From Amanita rubescens (Eukaryota; Basidiomycota; Agaricomycetes; Agaricales; Amanitaceae): a DNA stretch of 64,000 bases. Position 1 is the stretch's first letter. Each line of letters begins with the position of its first letter. Made by a program: the position numbers and the translations under genes. The stretch is taken from positions 54,921 through 118,920 of the forward strand of contig WION01000158.1 of the NCBI GenBank assembly GCA_015039365.1, in the 5' to 3' direction. The notes beneath the pieces are model-generated. The model saw only the letters and a program-made list of their open reading frames with translations. It ran no database searches and was not told where the DNA came from. Shown one piece after another: positions 12,232 to 21,315 of this stretch.

Positions 12232-14250
12232 TCACCCCTCAAGGTACATTGGTACGGTCGCTGCTCGGCCAAAAAAGCGGAAGTAGGACTGGGTGTAGAA
12301 ATTTGCCACGGCTTCCTCGTAAACAATCCCTTCAACCACTGGAGCATCTTCTGTCAGCACCTCAAAGCGGCCAATCGGATGAACCTCGTATCCGTCCCAT
12401 TCTTTCATGACCGCTCGCAACGCATTGAGATATGGTATTCGTTCTCGAATCGTTGGTGATGCCAAACCACGCCGGGCATATTGACGGTCAATGAATGCGA
12501 GATGACGAGGATCAGACGGGCCAAATGGAAAGCAAGCCATGATCAACCGTTCGCGAGACACAGGAGACAGCAAGCGCGCATTGTACTCTGTGTTTTCCAG
12601 TCCCCGAGCAGCCAGTGCTTTCTTGTCCAGCATCACCAAATCGAATCTGAAAGATACTTCTGAAAGCTCCCATAACACCCCCTGCGCGCCACGTATCGAA
12701 TATTCGCCGACTTCCACCTTGTGAATCTGGGATAACTCCACTCCCAAATCCGTAGCATCCGGAGATAAGAGATCGTTTATGGATGTACGCACAGACCCTC
12801 TCTTCGTTTTGTCATTGGGTTCACGTCCCGCGAGGAGGATGCGCCACTGTTCGTTGGATAACAGAGTTATGCCACCTAAGTTGGAGCTCATGCGATTGAC
12901 AACGACAGGTTGCAAAATTTCCCAAACAGTCAGAAACTTGTTGCGTCGATGAGCATTATCACCGGAACAGAAAATGCCCGGTTCTGGGAATGCATATTTC
13001 CCGTCGTTGGAGCTCAACTTTTCACTAGAGTAAAGACATTGACGCCTTTGGTCTACTGCGCGCAATGCAATTCTCCACGAATCCAGGCAAGGAGGCATGT
13101 AGGGACTATTTACGAGGTCAAATTTGTCTCGCCCCCCGGTCTTCCCACCCGAGGGTTTATTATCTGATTGTAGAAGTCAGTTTACGTACATCATTGATAA
13201 AAAAATCGAGAATACATGGTTGAAAGGATTTGTTGTGGTTGCGAGTAGACCCCGCTCCTGATCGGCCAGCCTGGGAAATCATCTGAGAGAAGTTATGAGG
13301 AGATATGCCTCTTGGTAGTCCTCCAGAGAACGGGTCCGCATAACCCATGAACTTGAGCGAGTAATTACAGATGGTTTTATATCGATTGTCGTTGGAATCG
13401 CCCTGGTAGATGCGAGGCGCATATGTGGGATGATCTTCAATCACCAACAGATCTTCGGGCTTGACAATTGTACCGATAGAGAGGATATTTTCCTTGTCAA
13501 ATGAACGTACTTCGCGTAGGCACCAGTATGGTATCCCCGCCGAAAATAGTCGCTCAGCACTATGGGCCGTATGAACAAAACAACCGATGACGTCCGCAAT
13601 CTGGGTTACAGGAGGAGCCCGGCCTTCCATGGATGGAAGATATTTATCCACGTACTCCATCAGGGCATGTAACTCCAACCATAATCGCTGCGCCAGTCGT
13701 AGACTGACCACTGCTCCTCGGTAACCCACTGAAACTGCACGCAACCTAGATAAAGCACGCTCCAGATTTGTTGATAATGCCACAACCTCCGGATGTGAAT
13801 CGAGCGTTTTGTTATTTGCACGGCGGCGAGCCAACTCGTCCAATAGCCAATCATTGCTCTTGCGTAACTCCTCAAGCAACGAACCCGACCATTTGCCTAA
13901 CCCAGTAATGTCATTCTGAATTCGTTCAAAGTCATGTATTTGAGGATCTTGCCAGATGACCGAATACGGATGGCCCTGCTTCTTTTTGGGTATGCAACAC
14001 AAATGCGGAAAATTGCGTGAAAATGGCTGCGGCCATTGCGTATGGTCGTCTGCTCCAAAGCGGCCATCGAAGCGTACGTAAACGTTGCATCGCGTACCGG
14101 GAGGCAGCGGTATGTAATCGCTGTTAGGTGACAAGATGAACCATCCAGGCCGCTCAGGATGAAGTACAGCAACACGACCGTCGAATGCTCCTAATGGTTC
14201 TAATAATGTATTAGCAGTGAATACGTGAGCGGTGATTAGCAAGGCATACT
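12232..14250 (-). CDS. Large hypothetical protein, 5' end not found
   Basis: Two exons (about 14250-13216 and 13163-12232) joined by a 52 nt intron (13164-13215) give some 650 residues. The N-terminal side carries a Trp-Phe-Ile-Leu-Ser-Pro segment and a long helical Arg/Leu-rich middle. The C-terminal side has a HPIGRFEVLTE segment and ends shortly after an aromatic FFGRAATVPM motif. I recall proteins of this look as multicopy hypothetical genes in mushroom genomes, but know no domain or function. The first visible exon starts at an acceptor (CCAACAG) with no in-frame ATG, so 5' exons are missing or unrecognised. The gene stops close to the repeat at 14443 and may have been cut by an insertion. 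It lies in the mobile-element cluster and may belong to it. Confidence 0.6.
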
Positions 14251-14910
14251 GTTGGTATTCCGGTTACGAAGAAGGTCCTGCTCAATGTTTGACGCGCTTG
14301 TTCGATGCATACTAATCTACAAATTCAATACTCAGATGAATCATGATGTAAATTGAACAAGGACCGAAGATACCTTTGTTTTTTTAAGTAGCACAGGCCA
14401 ATCCTCCCGAGATTTGATATTCGTTTGCTTCGTGAAAGCGAGGATGACACGAGGTCTAATGCTCGAGAGTGACGATTGTCTAGCTCAATAATGAAAGGCT
14501 CCAACAACAGCAGGAGGCTCCTGGTCGGTAGAGTTGGCACAGAGAGAGAGAGAGAGAGGACGCCGAAGCCGAGGAATGAACTTCGCGTACAGTCATCTCC
14601 AGCTGATCCAAATATATGCAAAGCATCCCCACTCCGCTGCTCCGAGTCGCCGGAATAAGTTGGTTCGTCCTTAAGTTTTCTACTATGTTACTTTCTTTTA
14701 CAATTCAACATACGTGTCATCTACTATATTCCCTATCTTGGTGAGAATGAAATACAGGTTCTAGCGAATCTATAGTCTACTGTACATTTCGTTTAATCGT
14801 TGTCTCAGTCGCAAATACATTCTCTCCGACATAATATGTAAGTTTTATCTGAGGGAAATGTGAGGCGAACGTTTTGGCGAAACGAAATATTGATGGCCAG
14901 CACCTTCATT
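14251..14910. other. Non-coding stretch containing terminal-type repeat
   Basis: No gene is recognised between the truncated hypothetical gene and the stop codon of the integrase gene. It holds the left terminal-type repeat at 14443-14488 and a short GA microsatellite at about 14541-14559. Confidence 0.5.
14443..14488 (+). repeat. Terminal-type inverted repeat, left copy
   Basis: About 46 bp, including CGAGGTCTAA and TGTCTAGCTCAA. It is an imperfect inverted match (roughly three quarters identical by eye) to 20127-20172 and 21050-21094. It lies 3' of the integrase gene. With the right copy it brackets the integrase and its divergent partner, as expected of transposon ends. I could not fix the exact terminus or a target duplication. 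Confidence 0.55.
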
Positions 14911-16687
14911 TCACTGACGCTGCTGCACCAAGGTACAACATAGCTCCAACGCTCTATTCCAGATCAGGATGCGTTCAGGCATACCTCGAAAGAGGTTGGT
15001 GCCAAACTCATGCGCAACGGTTCCATCAAGCTGTTCTTTCTCTTCCGCTGAAAGAGGGCAACCTGGAGGGTCGCATGTGACGTCATGAAGCTCGCCGGGA
15101 CGATTATCAATTTGAAAAGGCCCCTGATTTTGACCGGCTTGAACCAAATCATGGGCAACTTGATCTTCGAGATCTTCCCATGCCACCCCATAGTTGGGCA
15201 AATCGTCTACAACTTCCTCTTGTTGTTCAAGCCATTCGCGGACGCCGGGCGTTTCACGCTCCACCATACCCACCATGAACATCTCAATCGGTGACTGGTT
15301 CGTCTCCCCTCTCAATTGCATCTTATGGTGGTTCCAACCTTTGACCCATTCCTGAAGTTCACTGTTCAATTCCTCCAAAAATAGATGATGAAGAAGCCAC
15401 GTATGGTCTCCGTCTTCAGCGTTCATACCGTGGTGCGTTTCCAGGTCCTGAAAGAACTTTTTCCATTTCCCGGAAAGATCGTTTACCAAATCGACCCATA
15501 GTCGTTCTGATCTTGTATTATGGACGGAGCTAGGAGATACCTGTCGTCAGATTATACATATGCACGTCAATGTTACATACCGGCCCCAAAGATACGACCC
15601 TCTCCCGTTTCCTCTTAGTTCCAACATACGATCTGCCACTCTTACGTTCTCAGTCCCGTGGTCACCGCGAACCCGACTCGGCAAACCGTGTAATCCGACA
15701 GCTCGTTCAAATACTTCTAACACAGTATCTGCCCGATTATTGTCATTGAACTGAGCGGCTGTAATAAGGCGCGTCTTCCCATCCACGAAAGCGTGGCATA
15801 CGATTCCCCATCGGATCAATTCTGTGATCATCTAAGTAATTGAAACGAAATATGTGTTCATCGTTTACTCACTGTGGTTCCCGTCGTGATGCCAAAGACT
15901 GTTAGGAGCTGGAACGTAATAGGTTCGTCGCTCTATCTGTGGTCTTGCGAAGTGCGCGGGAGCGCCGTGTACACGAACGTAAGATTCTCTTAACCGCTCC
16001 CTGGGAACGCGGTAGCCTCTTGCTTTTAACATCCCGTCCAACTTTTGTCTGCCGGATTTCGGAAAAGTGTGCAATACAGCCCCAACCAACCCGTCCAATG
16101 CATCAGGGTCTTCAGCGATGGCTGAGCGTGCAGGGGTGGACGACGAGTGCCATGTACGAGACACTGTTCCATCAGGGTTCTGAACAGTCTGAAACACAGG
16201 TGGAGCTTCATTCCTGAGGCCATATTCGACCGCTCGCCTTCTGATTGTCCGCGGGCTACACTTCATTACCTGCCCCAGTTGATAGGGACCCCGAACTTGC
16301 AAGGCATTCTCCAAGAAATTCCTGTCGATTTCGACGCGTGGCCGTCCAACCCTTCCTTTCACTCTACAAGTAACTTGCAAACCGGGGGCAGGGGGGTCCA
16401 TTGCCTCGTTCTCTGCAGTGCGAAGGCACTCTAGCATAGTGTTCACAGATCCTTGTAACGAGATGAAGTCCTCTACTGGCACCTGATTCTGGTGCTAGAA
16501 CGCGTCAGAGACTTGAAATGTAACTGATGCTTTGCTACAGACCTGACTGGCGACATTGAAGAACTCCAACACCTCATTGCGTAGATGTCGATATCGCGTC
16601 GCGTCACCGACGTGTATCTGTAGAGATACTCGGACCCTTTCAGCCAAGCGTAAGTATCCCTGCCGCAGGTTTTCTACCTGGTCCATA
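14911..16687 (-). CDS. Integrase-core (DDE) transposase-like protein
   Basis: Probable DDE recombinase of a DNA transposon. I start at the Met at 16687, just 3' of the tandem repeat. Four exons read: an N-terminal helical leader, a DNA-binding region (an HTH-like PYQLGQVMKCSPRTIRRR segment and a basic GRVGRPRV), then the catalytic core. Catalytic candidates are the Asp of HHDGNH, the Asp of RGDHGTEN and the Glu of SERLW, in the right order for an rve-type core. The core is interrupted by introns at about 15822-15864 (acceptor ATCACAG) and 15531-15580 (acceptor TCCTAG), both restoring the frame. The C-terminal part has a WLEQQEEVVDDLPNYG segment and ends at a stop at 14911. It resembles integrase-core proteins that are multicopy in fungi and fish. 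The frame is open throughout, so the copy may be functional. Confidence 0.8.
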
Positions 16688-16720
16688 GACGTTGCAGGTG
16701 GGAATGGGAATTGCTGCCGG

Positions 16721-16920
16721 TGAGATGTGCTGCGGATGCCAAAGCTTGAAGGCGAAAAGGAATTGCCGCCTCGTGAGATGTGCTGCGGATGCCAAAGCTT
16801 GAAGGCGAAAAAGAATTGCCGCTGGTGAGATGTGCTGCAGATGCCAAAGGTTGAAGGCGAAAAGGAATTGCCGCTGGTGAGATGTGCTGCGGATGCCAAA
16901 GCCTGGAAGCGAAAATTTTA
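16721..16920. repeat. Four-copy 52-53 bp tandem repeat in divergent promoter
   Basis: Units begin at 16721, 16774, 16826 and 16878, each starting TGAGATGTGCTGC and containing GATGCCAAAGC and GGCGAAAA. Differences are few, so expansion is recent. The array fills the space between the start of the minus-strand integrase gene (16687) and the first exon of the plus-strand gene (about 17013). A role as a shared promoter, or as binding sites for the element's own proteins, is inferred from position. Confidence 0.85.
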
Positions 16921-17012
16921 ACCAGCCCTTCCGACTCTTTCCAGCTCTTTCCCCCACTTCATCCCACCTTACCACCCACCACCCACAAACTCCCAATCTT
17001 CGACTACCCTTC

Positions 17013-19036
17013 TATGACGATCGCCACGCGGGCTGGACGCTCTCGTAGACCCCCACTCAATAGAGACGAAGCCATGGTGCCGATCACCCAAAGACAGACG
17101 GAGCCTCGGCCGACAAATGCTCTTCCTGCATCCGGCGCCCTCAATACCGGTAGGTAACTGATTTATGTTGTCCGCAGGGCGATGAACGCTCATCCTCCTT
17201 CCTCCGCAGATCCCACCCTCAATAGTGGTAGGTATCTGATCTACCCACTGTTGTCCGCAACATAATCTTGCGTTAGGCAACACGATGAACGTCCAATCAG
17301 CGACATCAACGATCGAAAGTAGTAGGTGACCGAAACACATGCAGATCACCGCTTCTTAGTCTCGCAAAACGATATAGGTAGTGGTGCATTTCCAGATTCA
17401 GTTGCGGACGTCACTGTAAGAGAACCAGGAGCAAGTTGAGATACATTGATTCTTTTCGTGGGCAGCGAAACTTACCATCTCTGTTTTTAGATGTAATCGA
17501 CCTCACTAGCACAGACGAATGCATGAACTGGGAACAAGAGGATGTCTCTGGAAGTGCGTGATCTTATGCAGCCGTCAACGCCAAGGCTGATCGGTAGCCT
17601 GTAGCCGATGCATCTGTGAATGAATTTAGGACTTTTGGAAGTAGGACCTTCAAACTTTGGAAAGCTAACTTACTCATGAGCTTCAATCCATAACGTCAGA
17701 TTTGGGACCTGAGTTTGACATAATGTCAAGCTCGTCGGGTGATCGGATTATTACTGCGCCCGAGCAGACCGACGCCCAATTCCAGGAACTAATAGCTGCT
17801 GCCAATGGGCTGGGTATCGTCTATACCTCGCGTAAAGGTAAAGAAAAAGAAGTACGCGCCGTTTCTGAAAATGGGGAAGATACTGTCATTACCTCCCCCT
17901 GGCGCAAAGAAACCAAAACGCAACCTGGAACCGGGGAACATCCATCATCTTCTGGGCATCCCATAATCGAGGATGCAAATGATAACAAACTATCCGTCTT
18001 GATGGTCAGCACTCAATGCCCGAGGGGGACGAATAGCCATACCATGTTCACTGTAATGACACGTGATGCTGGAACCCCAGGGAGTCCCGTATATGTGGTT
18101 GATCTCTATGACGCACTCCAGAGCTCTCAGCAACTGGAATCCCGAGCTGTGAACATGGACATCAATGGCATGGATGAATCAGAAATTCAACTTGCCACGG
18201 CCGGCATTCCCGTATTCATGGATGACTCAAACAATTTTGGTCGTTCGTGGACTGGTTTTCGACCCTTGGGTTTCCTCAAGGAGTTGGACGTAGATTTTTT
18301 GATTAAGCCGGTACGCGAAAGCGAAGACAAGTCATCAATGATGGATCTTTACAACCAGGATCCCACTCTTGACCTATACATTCTCTATGTTTGGGAAGGG
18401 GTGAGTCTAGGAACCGATGATGAGGATGCGTCTTCTAATGTCTATTAGAAACCTAACGTACCATCAAGGTCGATGAAGTCTTCTACACCCCAAGCCATCG
18501 CGACGACATCAACTGCACCCGCCATTGTCAAAGATCTTGTGCAGCAGTATCACGATCTCTTCCAGAAGCTCGTCCTGAGGAAAAATGGCGAGAATGAAAG
18601 CGCATTTGCCTTGTTCATGTTTGTCAGAATTGTAACAGATGTGTGCGCGGCATTAGGGATCCCGTGCGGACGCCGCGTGGCCATTTTTACGAAATTTCAA
18701 GCAGGCAATGAACAAATTTGTATCGCGGACGTTGTTGAGGCTTTCAAAGATGGGACAACGGCATACAGGAGTCCCAATACATTCAAAAACTACCGTGGAT
18801 TGAAGCTTAATGCGGAGGCGCTGTTGGAATATATGGAAAGGGAAGGAATGGTGACCTCCCCTCGGGATATCCGATACATAACCCGAGCGAGGCAATTGTT
18901 GTCAACCCCACTCGAGGAAGCCGCCCACTTGGTAGCTTCTTGGTACGGAAAAATTAAGAATTTTGACCAAGAAGTCAAACAGATGGCGCGTTTATGTAAC
19001 TGGGGTTCCCAGTTGACGCTGGAAGAGGACGGTTGA
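17013..19036 (+). CDS. Unknown protein, divergent partner of integrase
   Basis: A multi-exon gene reading away from the integrase. The long exons are about 17698-18393 and 18449-19036, joined phase 0 by a 55 nt intron with acceptor CTATTAG. Several short upstream exons (ATG at about 17013; others around 17211-17228, 17379-17416 and 17492-17550) look plausible from GT-AG signals and continuing frame, but I am not sure of them. The first long exon is acidic and Ser/Thr-rich (MSSSSGDR near 17723). The second encodes a helical region with an ALFMFVRIVTDVCAALGI segment and a RYITRARQLL motif near the end. I recognise no domain. Its position between terminal-type repeats suggests an accessory element protein, perhaps a DNA-binding or targeting factor. 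That is inference only. Confidence 0.55.
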
Positions 19037-19169
19037 TTATGTACTTCGTTAGCAATTAGAAGAAAAAGAATGTAAAGCCACTGCTTACTTTTTGATGCTA
19101 CCGTTTGCATGAAAAATTGACCGACCGTAGAAGGCCTTGTATACATTCAAAGAGATAATTACTGAGAAC

Positions 19170-20020
19170 CAACCGCCGCTCGAGGCGAATGTCACAGAAA
19201 GATCTGGATGGATGAAAGGGCGACACGAACCGTCTAACCCTCTGGAAGAGACAGAGGACCCTCGGAAGCAACAAGCAACAGTCCCCAGTAGAACGACGTC
19301 GAACCGCCGCTCGAGGTTGGCGCGAATGTCACAGAGAGATCTGGATGAAAGGGCGACACGAGGTCTAACCCTCTGGAGAGACAAAGGTCTATCTCCTGTC
19401 TCCTGTTAGCTGCTGACCGCATCGCAGGGGTTGCTCGGCGGAACCGGTGAATCATGATGTCAGGGTCGCCACCGTAGACTCGCCGGATGCTTCGCTTCTC
19501 CTTTAACGGGACGACGCGAGGAGGGTAACGAGAATAGCCTAAGATTGATAGTGTTGAACGGTGAGGTCAAGAATAGGTGCATGGCTCACCACCAGTGAGG
19601 TTGTGAGGTTGACGAAGAGCAGGGAGCGATGGAATGTCTCATGTTCCATGATGAGCAACTTGAAAGATGGATCTGGATGAAAGGGCGACACGAGGTCTAA
19701 CCCTCTGGAGAGACAAAGGTAGGTCTATCTCCTTAGGCGAGCACGCGCAACGAGAAATGCCTAACATTCATAGCGTTGGACGGTGACGGTGTGACAGAAT
19801 GAAGAAGTGTCTCACCATATATTGTCTTTGATGAAAGGACTCGGATGGCAGGCAGGGAGCGATAGAATGTCCAGCTCATGTTTCATGACGAAGTTCAACT
19901 TCCAAGTCGTCGACTTCCCAAATTGGAAACAAACCCAAATTGGGAAATACCCCGAGCCGTTGAGCTCCCAAGTCTCACATTCTGCTCTCTACTTCTCGCT
20001 TTCTCTGTCGCTCTAATTCC
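19170..20020 (+). repeat. Subterminal direct repeats of the element
   Basis: Copies of a motif GATCTGGATGAAAGGGCGAC plus ACGAGGTCTAACCCTCTGG lie at about 19201, 19338 and 19670. They share the ACGAGGTCTAA core with the terminal-type repeats at 14443 and 20127. A longer unit (GGAGCGATGGAATGTC with a nearby CCTAA-ATAG-GTTG-ACGGTGA segment) is also duplicated around 19540-19680 and 19760-19890. No gene is seen here. Confidence 0.6.
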
Positions 20021-20126
20021 TCATTGACACGTTGCCCTCAAGAGGTAAGTTTTCCAAAAAAAGGTTGCATTTTGAAGTCAGCCAACGGATCTTTGACACA
20101 GATACCAAAGACACAGTATGGAACTT

Positions 20127-20172
20127 TTGAGTTAGACAGTTGTCGCTCACGTAGGTTAGACCTCGAGTCGCC
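20127..20172 (-). repeat. Terminal-type inverted repeat, right copy 1
   Basis: Its reverse complement matches 14443-14488, and 41 bp (20129-20169) is identical to 21050-21090 in direct orientation. It probably marks one end of the transposon carrying the integrase pair. The presence of two right-hand copies on either side of the solo LTR suggests nested or duplicated ends. Confidence 0.6.
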
Positions 20173-20269
20173 TGTTCATGTGCAAGTTTCAGCGCCACCA
20201 TCGCGTTTAAGGGTTATCATCGCCATCTCTGCCAAACGACCCTACGGCCTCAACGACAACAGGAAAAAG

Positions 20270-20975
20270 TGTTGAAACTAGGGGTAACAAGTCCCTAGCG
20301 AGCAGCGCAGTCTAGTACATAGAATGTACTACTTACCGAGTGTGGTGTGGAGTAGTTAAGAGCTTACTGGAGCTGGGGCTCAACAGTAGACAGTAGAGAG
20401 GATAATAGGATAAGGATTGACGCTACTAGAGTACAGTTTATATACTACTAAACTACAAATAAGTACAAAGAGTCTTATCAGTATGAGTCAAAGGTATTTG
20501 ACTCATAAGGCGTCATTCCACAGCAATACACAGCTATTGTACAGCAATGCATAGCTTTGCGCAGCACTTGACTCATCAATTATATTGACTGACTCATCAC
20601 ATTATCAATCTTCAATGTGATAGGTCGATAACCATAACGTATATATGTCTTCTATTCTCATGTCAACATATATTCACATCATCAATAGTTCCACTATTAT
20701 GATTGGATGATCTCATGAGAATATCGCTAGGATATTCTCATGTCAGAATATGTTCTCATCATCAATCATCCACTATTATGATTGGTAGATGAGTATGAGA
20801 ATATGTCAAATATATTCTCATGTCAATATATTATCTCACACTCAATCATCCACTATTATGATTGGTTGAGAGACGAGTAAGTAACTGAGCGTTATTACAT
20901 TAGTTAGTGTAAACTAATGATATCACTTATATTTACTATATACTGTATGTATATCGTATATTTATAAGTTCAACA
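20270..20975. mobile_element. Solo LTR with 5 bp target duplication
   Basis: A 706 bp AT-rich segment begins TGTTGAA and ends TTCAACA, a perfect 7 bp terminal inverted repeat with the TG...CA ends typical of LTRs. It is flanked on both sides by AAAAG (20265-20269 and 20976-20980), a perfect 5 bp target-site duplication. No gag-pol is present, so it is a solo LTR left by recombination between two LTRs. The intact duplication implies a fairly recent insertion. It sits between the two direct copies of the terminal-type repeat. Copia or gypsy origin cannot be decided from this alone. Confidence 0.85.
20654..20880 (+). repeat. Three ~80 bp palindromic tandem units inside the LTR
   Basis: ATTCTCA starts units at 20654, 20734 and 20814, and CCACTATTATGATTGG recurs at 20691, 20770 and 20850. 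In units 2 and 3, CAATCAT and ATGATTG form 7 bp arms around an 8 bp loop. Such LTR-internal arrays often hold promoter or enhancer elements; here that is inference. Confidence 0.8.
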
Positions 20976-21049
20976 AAAAGTGCGTTCTGCGGATGGCGTG
21001 CGGGCGTCGTGCTTTGTGAGGCATAGAGAGTGGCAATGCGGATTTTTTG

Positions 21050-21094
21050 GAGTTAGACAGTTGTCGCTCACGTAGGTTAGACCTCGAGTCACCT
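21050..21094 (-). repeat. Terminal-type repeat, right copy 2
   Basis: Identical over 41 bp (21050-21090) to 20129-20169, and inverted relative to 14443-14488. It lies about 220 bp beyond the stop codon of the HECT-like gene. Two diverged copies of a GTTGGxGGCCGCTACGGG-type sequence follow at 21100-21195. Confidence 0.7.
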
Positions 21095-21315
21095 GCTCGC
21101 CCACGTTGGTGGCCGCTACGGGTCGCCCGCCCAATCACGTTGGTTTCAGACGTACGTTGGCCGCTACGGGGGCGTCGCCCGCGCAATCTCGAATGTTGGT
21201 CCTTAGGAATTCTATCGGGCACTGACAATCTGGGAGGAGGCAGCCTGTATTGTGCAACGACCGCATCCTCGACCATTAACTAATCTATAAACGTACGTGT
21301 GTTTTTATTGCGTGT

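Noticed and set aside
13164..13185. A 22 nt intron or frameshift in the 12.2-14.2 kb gene
   Set aside because: A normal 52 nt GT-AG intron at 13164-13215 joins the two parts in frame, so no anomaly is needed.
14541..14559. GA dinucleotide run as a regulatory GAGA site
   Set aside because: It is a short microsatellite with no supporting context.
16721..16920. Regularly spaced repeats resembling a CRISPR array
   Set aside because: The whole 52-53 bp unit is repeated, with no unique spacers, in a eukaryotic genome; it is a simple tandem repeat.
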